Source: an uncultured Bacteroidales bacterium
GTDB lineage: Bacteria > Bacteroidota > Bacteroidia > Bacteroidales > F082
Reading direction: 5' to 3'
DNA length: 7,379 nt
Assembly: GCA_937926515.1 (NCBI GenBank)
Contig: CALAZZ010000178.1
Coordinates: 1 to 7,379, forward strand
Made by a program: the position numbers and the translations under genes. The first letter of the stretch is position 1; every line of letters starts with the position of its first letter. Under the pieces are notes generated by a model, which was not told the DNA's origin, did not search any database, and worked only from the letters and a program-made list of their open reading frames with translations. This document shows positions 1-6,146 of this stretch, in pieces.

Positions 1-38
1 TGTACCTTTTTCCAATCAGAATATTTTAACTTTACACC

Positions 39-275
39 ATGAATAAGCAACAACGGAAGGTCTATCATGTTGAGGTAAAAGCTACCGGAAAGCATTACTA
101 TTTCGGGAGCCAGGCGGCAATTTTTGACGTGCTAACCGAGGAGCAGACAGGCATTACTGCATACAAGCTTTGGACTCAACACGACTTTATAATCGGACCT
201 TATCAGAACGATAAAGTGATAATTCGTTTTGGTTACCTTCAAAGTAAAGAGGGGAGGAGGGGGAGAAATCCTTAA
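39..275 (+). CDS. Small hypothetical protein, 78 aa, convergent to the operon
   Basis: The family is not recognised. The protein opens with a compact segment (residues 8-46) that alternates charged and aromatic residues: KVYHVEVKATG, then HYYFGSQAAIF, then LTEEQTGITAYKLW. The style is that of small single-domain proteins in Bacteroidota mobile elements that begin with a short beta-hairpin and helix; this is an impression, not a named family. The C-terminus (KEGRRGRNP) is basic and encoded by a purine-rich run at 246-268, so the last ten residues may be unstructured. It is the only plausible plus-strand gene. It has no overlapping minus-strand rival except the shared stop at 272-275. No Shine-Dalgarno is visible before the ATG, which is normal for Bacteroidota, and its promoter must lie at or beyond the left edge. 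Function unknown. It is moderately likely to be real, because it exactly fills the space left of the convergent HTH gene. Confidence 0.6.
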   Translation: MNKQQRKVYHVEVKATGKHYYFGSQAAIFDVLTEEQTGITAYKLWTQHDFIIGPYQNDKVIIRFGYLQSKEGRRGRNP

Positions 276-463
276 AGGGTTAACCTTTCCAGGTATTCAA
301 ACAATTTTTCAAGCTGATCAGACCGCAGCTCACTTTTGTTGTTCAGGTAACCATTAATAGCTGCCCTACGCACTCCGGTTTCTTCTGACAGCCTCTTTTG
401 CGACATCCTGTGTTTAGACATCAGAAACCGTAACTTATCTCGAAAAGAAAGGTGTGTATCCAT
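272..463 (-). CDS. XRE/Cro-CI-type helix-turn-helix protein, 63 aa
   Basis: A small DNA-binding protein consisting of little more than an XRE-family HTH domain. Helix 1 spans about residues 6-18 (SFRDKLRFLMSKHRM). Helix 2 is SQKRLSEETG (21-30), followed by a turn and the recognition helix VRRAAINGYLNN (31-42), then the closing helices LRSDQLEKLFEYLERL (46-61). This is the typical Cro/CI arrangement with no extra dimerisation or protease domain. It is the last gene of the operon, one base after the stop of the 172-aa gene (TAA-G-ATG), so it is probably translationally coupled. A likely role is autoregulation of the operon, for example at the palindrome at 7257-7276; that is inference from co-occurrence. 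It could instead act on a promoter outside the window. The family assignment is secure, the target is not. Confidence 0.85.
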   Translation of the reverse strand: MDTHLSFRDKLRFLMSKHRMSQKRLSEETGVRRAAINGYLNNKSELRSDQLEKLFEYLERLTL

Positions 464-464
464 C

Positions 465-983
465 TTATTTGATTTGATATCTAAATGCGTGTACCAACAT
501 ATCGTCTGTAGTGTATTTACTTGTTATCTCTGTAATTGCTCTATCAACATGCGCCGCCCCTATATACCATCCGATCTGTTCTGAGCATGCATGTTTTAAC
601 TCTTTCATTGCTGCCGGTTCAACACCTATGAGCCGAATCGCCTTAACAGTATTATCTGAACTATCGATTAAAATAAGAGTTACCGCGTTAGCATCTTCGC
701 TGAGCCAGCTTTGCATCTGGTCAACCGATACCTTATGAAAGTTAAGGCTTGCATCAAAGGAAAAGTGTTCGAACTCTACACAGAAAAAGGGTATATACTT
801 GTCAATAAAAACGGCATAAGTGAATTCACCGTTTTTGGCCGCGAGCCTTTCGTTAAAGGATGGCTTGTTTAGGTACATCAGTAATTCAAAACTTCCACCC
901 TCCAGAGTTTTAATAAGCGCAAAATCTTTGCCTGGGCCTGGACAAGATAGCGGGTATGGTTTACCAACTTCTATTATATGCAT
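465..983 (-). CDS. Hypothetical protein, 172 aa, downstream of the ParB-like gene
   Basis: The family is not recognised. The protein looks soluble and alpha/beta. A beta-rich N-terminal part (residues 1-80) includes FALIKTLEGGSFELLMYLNKP and YAVFIDKYIPFFCVEF. A second half has a strand-like AVTLILIDSS (100-109), then IRLIGVEP (116-123), and a C-terminal helical region from about 124 to 165. There is no signal peptide, membrane segment, metal-binding cluster or Walker motif. The start ATG lies 26 bp after the stop of the ParB-like gene, the largest gap inside the operon, without a Shine-Dalgarno, and the stop is one base before the HTH gene. The codon and length pattern, and the fact that the frame fills the space between two confident genes, support it as real. 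Position suggests an accessory role with the ParB/PP-loop pair or with the HTH regulator, but nothing in the sequence shows which. Confidence 0.75.
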   Translation of the reverse strand: MHIIEVGKPYPLSCPGPGKDFALIKTLEGGSFELLMYLNKPSFNERLAAKNGEFTYAVFIDKYIPFFCVEFEHFSFDASLNFHKVSVDQMQSWLSEDANAVTLILIDSSDNTVKAIRLIGVEPAAMKELKHACSEQIGWYIGAAHVDRAITEITSKYTTDDMLVHAFRYQIK

Positions 984-1009
984 AGGATATTGATTTATTG
1001 CAAAAATAG

Positions 1010-1507
1010 TTATTCCCAGGATTTTGAGTACTCATGATTACGAAAACTATGCGCTATACCCAATTGCTGTTTAAGCCTGAGGTATTCTTCGGCCTCCATT
1101 CCGAGGTTGTCGCATATTTCCGAATCTGATAAGCCGAGGTTCTCAAGCTTAAGTACCAGGTCGCTCATAAGCTCTACCTGATGCAACCCTTTGATCCGGT
1201 TCATAAGGACAGTGAGCTGGACTGCATCGTGATAAGGCAACTGAAGGTCTATAATAGAGGCCTCTGTAGCCCCTATACGCTTCAACGCTTCATACCTGTG
1301 ATAGCCGTCAATGATCCTGTACTTTCCTTTTGATTTGTCAAAGGTTACAATGATAGGGAACAAGAAACCATACTTCACGATGCATTCTTTTAGCAAACCC
1401 ATTTCAGTGTCTGCCATCCGGTTAGGATTGTAATCATTAGCATAAAGCATGTCAAGTGCTACCACCCTTGCCTCTACGGCCATTTGTTTTACAGTATTTC
1501 CATCCAT
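1010..1507 (-). CDS. ParB/sulfiredoxin-fold protein, IbrB-like, 165 aa
   Basis: A ParB N-terminal-domain protein. Residues 13-29 (ARVVALDMLYANDYNPN) match the opening of the fold. They are followed by a helix (MGLLKECIVKYGFLFPIIV, 36-54) and the signature DGYHRYEAL at 67-75, which corresponds to the nucleotide-binding ParB box (GxxRR/GHHR in relatives). A short HTH-like segment follows at about 126-147 (LSDSEICDNLGMEAEEYLRL). It lacks the long C-terminal dimerisation region and an adjacent ParA, so it is not a chromosome-partition ParB. Its gene overlaps the end of the PP-loop ATPase gene by 19 bp. That pairing is known from IbrA/IbrB and similar phage gene pairs, where the small ParB-like protein works with a PAPS-reductase-like partner. 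Members of this fold bind CTP or ATP and some act as nucleases; which applies here is unknown. An internal ATG at residue 9 is an alternative start that would remove most of the overlap. Confidence 0.85.
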   Translation of the reverse strand: MDGNTVKQMAVEARVVALDMLYANDYNPNRMADTEMGLLKECIVKYGFLFPIIVTFDKSKGKYRIIDGYHRYEALKRIGATEASIIDLQLPYHDAVQLTVLMNRIKGLHQVELMSDLVLKLENLGLSDSEICDNLGMEAEEYLRLKQQLGIAHSFRNHEYSKSWE

Positions 1508-2565
1508 TTTTCTTTGAGTTTTTGTGTTTTTTCACTTCTTTTAGTATCGTAACTTCTATTATTTTCATAATCATTGATCAAGAGCTGGCCGACCTGGGAT
1601 TTAAATGTGCCTTCAGTTTGCTCTTGCTTTGCAAACCTTGCTTGAAACTTATTCCTGTGTCCCTCATTGCCTATATTGATCAGAAGGAAATCCCTAAACT
1701 CCTTCCAAGTCTTGTAGTGCTTAGGAAGTGTTTTATTGTCAAACATCAGTTTTTCGCTTGCATATCTGGAAGCTGTAGAAATACCTGATATCCTTTTGCA
1801 TAGCTTGTTGTATGTTTCAGGTTCAAATTTAGGCAGGTCAGTCAGCGATTTGAAAGACTTTTCGTGTATAAGGTTTGACACCCGCATACGGTTGTATATT
1901 GTGTAATTGGCCATAAACATCAGGTCATAAATCTTGTTATATGGGAGGTCATAATCGTAGATGAATTTCCAAACATCATAAACAGTCCAATCGTAAATTG
2001 GATAAAACTTGTACGATGATTTTTCAGAACCTGTGCTCCACTTTAAACCATTCCATCCTGGGTGCTTGGTAACAGCTCTGAACCTTGTCAGGCTTTCATC
2101 AGCCCGAATGCCTACAAGGTATGCCGCGTTTGGGTCCTGTGCCTCGTACCAGTCAAAAAACTTGTAAAACCTTTTGGGATATTCTTGTTCAATTTCTTTG
2201 ATTGCTATTTGATCTTTCTGCCTCATCCATTGTTCGCCCGGACCCCATGCATATAAAAAATAGTCTTTAGAACTTGTAGCGTTGGTCATATAAATTGGGA
2301 CCTGGTACCATGCGGGAATTACATTAGGGTGCCGCATCATTACTGATATGAGATCGATGGATGCCTGGTATTCGGCTTCCTGATCCTGAAAAAAAGCAAT
2401 GATTTTTCTTTTCCGTTTAATAGCCTCCTGGAGGGCTAAGTAGTAAAGAACAGTACTGTCCTTGCCTGATGAAATAGAAACATTGATCGTTTCAAAGTTA
2501 TCAAACAACAGGCTGATCCTTTCTCTTGCTGTTTCAAGTACTGATTTATTTATGTAATTCTTCAT
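1489..2565 (-). CDS. PAPS-reductase-like PP-loop ATPase, IbrA/DUF3440 type, 358 aa
   Basis: An adenine-nucleotide alpha-hydrolase of the PAPS reductase / ATP sulfurylase superfamily. The PP-loop is SISSGKDST at residues 30-38, a slight variant of SxSGGKDS. Further family signatures are FFQDQEAEY (58-66, the usual acidic segment after strand 2), LVGIRADES (150-158) and YPIYDWTVYDVW (188-199). Residues 224-270 (YNRMRVSNLIHEKSFKSL onward to SRYASEKL) have the look of the DUF3440 extension found in IbrA-type proteins. The protein has a single cysteine (C257) and no ECGLH-type motif, so thiol-based PAPS reduction and a DndC-like Fe-S cluster are both unlikely; ATP-dependent adenylation of a substrate is the more plausible chemistry. 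It overlaps the upstream 252-aa gene by 20 bp and the ParB-like gene by 19 bp. The target (DNA, nucleotide or protein) cannot be read from the sequence. Confidence 0.88.
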   Translation of the reverse strand: MKNYINKSVLETARERISLLFDNFETINVSISSGKDSTVLYYLALQEAIKRKRKIIAFFQDQEAEYQASIDLISVMMRHPNVIPAWYQVPIYMTNATSSKDYFLYAWGPGEQWMRQKDQIAIKEIEQEYPKRFYKFFDWYEAQDPNAAYLVGIRADESLTRFRAVTKHPGWNGLKWSTGSEKSSYKFYPIYDWTVYDVWKFIYDYDLPYNKIYDLMFMANYTIYNRMRVSNLIHEKSFKSLTDLPKFEPETYNKLCKRISGISTASRYASEKLMFDNKTLPKHYKTWKEFRDFLLINIGNEGHRNKFQARFAKQEQTEGTFKSQVGQLLINDYENNRSYDTKRSEKTQKLKEKWMEIL

Positions 2566-3304
2566 GCGAAAATTTATTATAAATCCCTAATCTCCGTTCA
2601 TTTTCTTCTACCACAAACCTGTAAACAGGAAGGTCGGGCAATTGAATTCGTAACCCAGAAAGATAAGTGTTAAAGTCTAAGCTGGTTTGGAAATGATTAT
2701 TGCTCATTTTTAGCAGGTTTTGGATGATCAATTTTGGGGTGTCGTGTTTTTCAAACACGAATGCCTTTGCTTCCTGATACCATTCTTGATCAACATCATT
2801 GACATCATTAAAAAAAAAGGATGTTTTGAGTTTTTCTAAGTCAGAAACTGTATTCCGAATGAAAAGCTTCACGTTGTTTGCAGAGAGTCGGCAATCGTTT
2901 ACATCACGGTAAAACCATGATTGCCATTCCCTCTCGACCGGATAACTGTAATTTACCCCAAAACTGTTTGATTGTGAATAAAGGTAATGAAAAAACAACC
3001 GCCAAGGCTCACCGATAAATGGGCTGTTATCGAGGCTTATTTTTGGGATATTTGGTGTCATGGTTGTCAGATATTCATGTACATAATCGCAACGGTTTGA
3101 GGGTGTGATCATCCGGTTAAGTCCAACCAATATTATTAATGACGGCTCATATTGCGAATATGTAATTCGAAACATTTCCCAATCTATCACATCTACTCCA
3201 GGTAATGATGGTGCTATATACATCGGGTGTATAACCATTATCGCACCAGGAGGAACCTCTGCGTTAAAAGTTGATGGATCCTTCAAAAAGTACACTTTAT
3301 TCAT
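2546..3304 (-). CDS. Hypothetical protein, 252 aa, between methyltransferase-like and PP-loop genes
   Basis: The family is not recognised. The N-terminal third looks like an alpha/beta domain: KVYFLKD (3-9), AIMVIHPMYI (21-30), and SLIILVGLNRMI (55-66) ending in a glycine-containing loop. The middle is aromatic-rich (EPWRLFFHYLYSQSNSF, 99-115, and REWQSWFY, 125-132) and the C-terminal half is helical (KLIIQNLLKM, 191-200; YRFVVEENERRLGIYNKF, 228-245). No Walker, PP-loop, methyltransferase or nuclease motif was found. The start MNKVYF was chosen because its ATG lies inside ATGAATAA, overlapping the stop of the upstream methyltransferase-like gene by 8 bp; a longer start at 3337 would overlap by 41 bp. 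It contains a 9-bp near-repeat encoding NDVNDV (167-172) beside a run of nine T bases encoding FFF. Tight packing on both sides makes it a likely functional partner of the neighbouring enzymes; its role is unknown. Confidence 0.8.
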   Translation of the reverse strand: MNKVYFLKDPSTFNAEVPPGAIMVIHPMYIAPSLPGVDVIDWEMFRITYSQYEPSLIILVGLNRMITPSNRCDYVHEYLTTMTPNIPKISLDNSPFIGEPWRLFFHYLYSQSNSFGVNYSYPVEREWQSWFYRDVNDCRLSANNVKLFIRNTVSDLEKLKTSFFFNDVNDVDQEWYQEAKAFVFEKHDTPKLIIQNLLKMSNNHFQTSLDFNTYLSGLRIQLPDLPVYRFVVEENERRLGIYNKFSHEELHK

Positions 3305-3869
3305 ATCCCATGAGGTTTTTTGCGATGTAATATACACATTTTCCGTTTATATCTGAGCAAATAAACTTTTTGCCAGCATCCTGGAATATCTTAGCTGTAT
3401 TGCCATATCCGGCGTTGAAATCCCCGACAATATCGTAAATCCCCGACAATTGCTTAATGACATCGTAATTGGTGATTCCGTTCACTTGCTGTTTATCGTT
3501 CCATACGCAAAGGTTTGTTGTATATCCATGGAGCTTTATTGGAGCTATATTTACCGGTTTAGGAAATTCTTTAATTACATGCTTACCAACAATCATATAA
3601 ATGGGTGTGCGTGTATGGCCAATAAAATCGGCCATTCGCACAACATACTCCAGATATGAAGTGTTTTCTGCTCCTGCCCTGTCCAGAAACAACTCATATC
3701 CATCTCTCCATGCCGGTTCAGTATATATCACATCGCACTGGTCATAATCAAGGGGGACGCCTTTTGAGATGTCATGCTGAAAAACCATGTTTCCGTTTGA
3801 TGTATGAAAAGCAAGTGAAGGTAATCCTTCCACCTCTTTTTTTAACGCAGAGTGATAGTGATGTTTCAT
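3297..3869 (-). CDS. DNA methyltransferase-like protein with variant EPAW motif, 190 aa
   Basis: A Rossmann-fold methyltransferase-like protein with the beta-class order, catalytic motif first and AdoMet motif last. DVIYTEPAW (residues 46-54) occupies the place of motif IV, normally (D/N/S)PP(Y/F/W); the catalytic D is E and the second P is A. Residues 147-158 (DIVGDFNAGYGN plus T) and CSDING (171-176) match motif I and the acidic motif II. Between them, YMIVGKHV (91-98) and TTNLCVWND (117-125) correspond to later strands. At 190 aa it is short and has no recognisable target-recognition domain. The start MKHHYH was chosen because its ATG forms an ATGA overlap with the stop of the upstream DPPW methyltransferase; a start at 4025 would lie deep inside that gene. 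It may be a catalytically altered enzyme or a non-catalytic partner of its neighbour, as METTL14 (EPPL) is to METTL3 (DPPW); that comparison is inference. Confidence 0.78.
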   Translation of the reverse strand: MKHHYHSALKKEVEGLPSLAFHTSNGNMVFQHDISKGVPLDYDQCDVIYTEPAWRDGYELFLDRAGAENTSYLEYVVRMADFIGHTRTPIYMIVGKHVIKEFPKPVNIAPIKLHGYTTNLCVWNDKQQVNGITNYDVIKQLSGIYDIVGDFNAGYGNTAKIFQDAGKKFICSDINGKCVYYIAKNLMGYE

Positions 3870-4516
3870 TCTATGATAAACTTTGAACCTGCTTTTGTCA
3901 TTTTTTCTATAGTCACAGCCATGCGCCTGGGATTTAGCTCTGTGCCCACAAATACCTTTTTCGCCTTTACGGCCGAGATAGCGGTAAGCCCCCTGCCGGT
4001 GCATAAGTCGCCAACAATTGTGCACTTTTCTGTCTCAATAGCTTTCATTGGGGTAATCGAATCATCAAGGCCAGTGAAACTATGGTTTGAAGGAAATTCC
4101 CCACCCCGCAACAGGTAGCTTAAGTGCTTCTTATAGTAAGTTATTGGCCAAATCTGCACAAACGGGTAATAAGCTTGTAATTGATTTCGGAAGGTCTCTA
4201 CATATTGCTTTCCAATTTCGAGATAGCATACTTTTGGACTCATTAACTGAATACCATTAAACAAGTGTTTGTAAAAATCTTCAAAGCTGCTTAGGTGATC
4301 CTGGCCTCCGTTTTTGGTTATAAACCCATTTACATTCCCCAGGTTCCATGGTGGGTCACAGTAAACCAAATCAGCTACCAACATGAAATCAGGGATATGT
4401 TTGGTTATATCAGCCACAGATAAGGTTGAGCCAAATTGGTCAACCCATTTCTGTCCTGGAACAATTGGGAACTTTTCCCATGACCGACCATATTTCCAAT
4501 CAAATTGTTTCGACAT
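3866..4516 (-). CDS. Beta-class DNA adenine/cytosine-N4 methyltransferase, DPPW motif, 216 aa
   Basis: An AdoMet-dependent amino-methyltransferase, probably acting on adenine N6 (or cytosine N4) in DNA. LVYCDPPWNLG (residues 50-60) is motif IV with the intact catalytic DPPW. Near the C-terminus, TIVGDLCTGRGLTAI (166-180) is motif I, the AdoMet-binding loop, and VGTELNPRRM (190-199) contains the acidic residue that contacts the AdoMet ribose. The order motif IV before motif I is that of the beta class. The segment between (FYKHLFNGIQLMSPKVCYLEIG, 81-102; YYKKHLSYLLRGG, 127-139) carries the later fold strands. There is no separate target-recognition domain, so specificity may come from a partner or from the adjacent SNF2 ATPase. 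The gene starts 17 bp inside the end of the SNF2 gene and ends in an ATGA overlap with the EPAW paralogue. No restriction endonuclease is nearby, which favours an orphan phage-type methyltransferase. Confidence 0.88.
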   Translation of the reverse strand: MSKQFDWKYGRSWEKFPIVPGQKWVDQFGSTLSVADITKHIPDFMLVADLVYCDPPWNLGNVNGFITKNGGQDHLSSFEDFYKHLFNGIQLMSPKVCYLEIGKQYVETFRNQLQAYYPFVQIWPITYYKKHLSYLLRGGEFPSNHSFTGLDDSITPMKAIETEKCTIVGDLCTGRGLTAISAVKAKKVFVGTELNPRRMAVTIEKMTKAGSKFIIE

Positions 4517-6146
4517 ATTTCTTTAGTTCGGTTTTATCTTTAAGCATTTCTTTGAATTCATCTGCCAGGTTCCCCTTACGCCGTAGGTTCGCCATAATCC
4601 GGCGGTCAATACCTGTTTCGGTCAGAATATCATATATTTCCATCTGTCTATTTTGGCCTTGACGGTCAATACGACCTATGCATTGTTTACGATGAAAATA
4701 ACTGAATGAGTTTGAAAAAAACACAATTCGGGAGCTGGCAATTTGTAAACCATTTAACCCGGTACCACCTGATTGCATTGTGGCCACAAAATATAGCTTT
4801 GTTCCGGAAACAAAACTTTCAAGTTCACCATCTCGTTCAGTTGGGTTGCGCCCGGTAAAAACGGCACAATTATCCTTCCCTAAATGTGCAATAAGCAAAT
4901 CAACCTCAAAAAGGTATTTGCAAAAAAAGAGCGTCTTTTCTGGGTAGCGCTCAACGAGGCTAATTTTATTTGATGGCAGCATATTGATTTTACCTTCAAC
5001 ATCGCGGTAATAACCGCATGAAATCTGCTGAAGGACTGTAAAAGTACGAAAAATATCAGTAGCCTGTACAATATCCTTTTCAATCAATTTGATTAGTTTT
5101 TGTTTTTCCTGCTCATATAGCTTTTCTTGCTCAAATGTAAGGATGCAGTAATGCGAATGAAAGTTTATCCCTGGCAGGTTAAGGCATTCTTCCTTTGCGA
5201 TCTGGTAAGTATAAGGCTCAATAACACCCATCAGGTGGTCAATGTTTTTATAGCCTATTATCTCATCTCCATTACGCCCCCCCATGATCAGGTACTTTTC
5301 CTCAAATTTTAACCAGTTTCGTACTCCAATTATAAGTTCTGACAGCACAGCATATTGCATATAGAGGTTATGGACGTTTTCAGTTACCGGAGTACCGGTC
5401 ATTACAAGCTTATAGCTTGTTTTTTCGCATACCTGTTTTATCCGTTTAGCCCTTTTCGCTGTTGGGGTTTTGATCATGTGACTCTCGTCAACAATAACCT
5501 GTGTTTGGTTGTCTGCCCAGTCAAGTGCCTCAAGAAAAACACGGTTACTCGAACCCATGCTTTCATTTCCTACAATCTTCCATTCAATTGACACGTTCTT
5601 TGCCCACTTTTCAAGCTCTTTGATGAAGTTCTTTTTTGTGCTCACAGGGCAAAACACAAGGACTTTATTTATTTGACCGGCCTCAAAACGGCTAACACAA
5701 AGATCAATGGCTATTTTTGTTTTTCCGGTACCGGTATCTGCAAATAGTGCTGATACTTTCATTGAGCAACAGAACCGGAGAGCTTCGGCCTGGTGCTTAA
5801 GGCTGTTTTGGTGCACTGGCACCACCTCGTCAGAAAGTCTTTCGTGTAATGGTATTTTTTTTCGTTGAAGCTCGCAGTCATGTATTATCTCATGAAACTG
5901 CCTTTCAATTTCAGCCTTATATTTTTCGGCCATGGCGTTATCATAGTAATTTGGGTGCCTTTCATTCTCTACCCTCACAAGTGGCGTAAGCCGGTCGTTC
6001 ACAACTTCGAACCATACAGATGTCCTGATACCTCTTGAACATCTACCATAGGGGATATAAAGCCTTTTCGGGGTTTTTGCCTTTTCGGGAACGAACAGGC
6101 GCGAACCCTTTATCCGCGCCTGTAGTTTTGTTAAAGCATCCATCAT
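4500..6146 (-). CDS. SNF2-family DEAD/DEAH-box helicase-like ATPase, 548 aa
   Basis: A superfamily 2 ATPase that translocates on or remodels DNA. All main motifs are present: a Q-like segment LKHQAEALRF (116-125); Walker A FADTGTGKT (135-143); motif Ia VLVFCPVST (162-170); Walker B VIVDESH (217-223, DESH variant); motif III VMTGTP (248-253); motif V MQSGGTGLNGL (457-467); and motif VI KQCIGRIDRQGQ (487-498) with the arginine finger region. The GRIDRQGQ form is characteristic of SNF2 proteins. Residues 1-110 precede the ATPase core and contain no recognised domain; residues 525-548 are a basic helical tail. Nothing looks truncated. The gene begins with ATGATG, overlapping the stop of the HARP-like gene in ATGA, so the two are probably translated as a coupled pair. 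In phages such enzymes usually belong to replication or DNA-processing modules; restriction-like or defence roles are an alternative. Confidence 0.93.
   Translation of the reverse strand: MMDALTKLQARIKGSRLFVPEKAKTPKRLYIPYGRCSRGIRTSVWFEVVNDRLTPLVRVENERHPNYYDNAMAEKYKAEIERQFHEIIHDCELQRKKIPLHERLSDEVVPVHQNSLKHQAEALRFCCSMKVSALFADTGTGKTKIAIDLCVSRFEAGQINKVLVFCPVSTKKNFIKELEKWAKNVSIEWKIVGNESMGSSNRVFLEALDWADNQTQVIVDESHMIKTPTAKRAKRIKQVCEKTSYKLVMTGTPVTENVHNLYMQYAVLSELIIGVRNWLKFEEKYLIMGGRNGDEIIGYKNIDHLMGVIEPYTYQIAKEECLNLPGINFHSHYCILTFEQEKLYEQEKQKLIKLIEKDIVQATDIFRTFTVLQQISCGYYRDVEGKINMLPSNKISLVERYPEKTLFFCKYLFEVDLLIAHLGKDNCAVFTGRNPTERDGELESFVSGTKLYFVATMQSGGTGLNGLQIASSRIVFFSNSFSYFHRKQCIGRIDRQGQNRQMEIYDILTETGIDRRIMANLRRKGNLADEFKEMLKDKTELKKYVETI

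Noticed and set aside
246..268. Purine-only tract with G4, G2 and G5 runs, considered as a G-quadruplex
   Set aside because: There are not four runs of three or more G, so a stable quadruplex is not supported. The tract encodes the basic tail of the small plus-strand protein.
511..738. Plus-strand open frame of 75 codons
   Set aside because: It is antisense to the 172-aa gene. Adopting it would remove the only gene between the ParB-like and HTH genes and break the continuous operon.
1010..1507. Chromosome or plasmid partition ParB
   Set aside because: There is no ParA neighbour, no parS-like repeats and no long C-terminal dimerisation domain. The PP-loop partner fits the IbrB-like type.
1456..1788. 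Plus-strand open frame of 110 codons, hydrophobic at its start
   Set aside because: It lies antisense to the PP-loop ATPase and ParB-like genes, which have clear motifs. The apparent hydrophobic stretch comes from the complement of lysine/glutamate-rich codons.
2450..2459. ACAGTACTGT palindrome, considered as a second operator
   Set aside because: It lies within the PP-loop ATPase coding sequence, far from any promoter, and shares only the GTAC core with the 7257-7276 palindrome.
3852..4118. Plus-strand open frame of 88 codons
   Set aside because: It is antisense to the DPPW methyltransferase and has no promoter, start context or recognisable motif.
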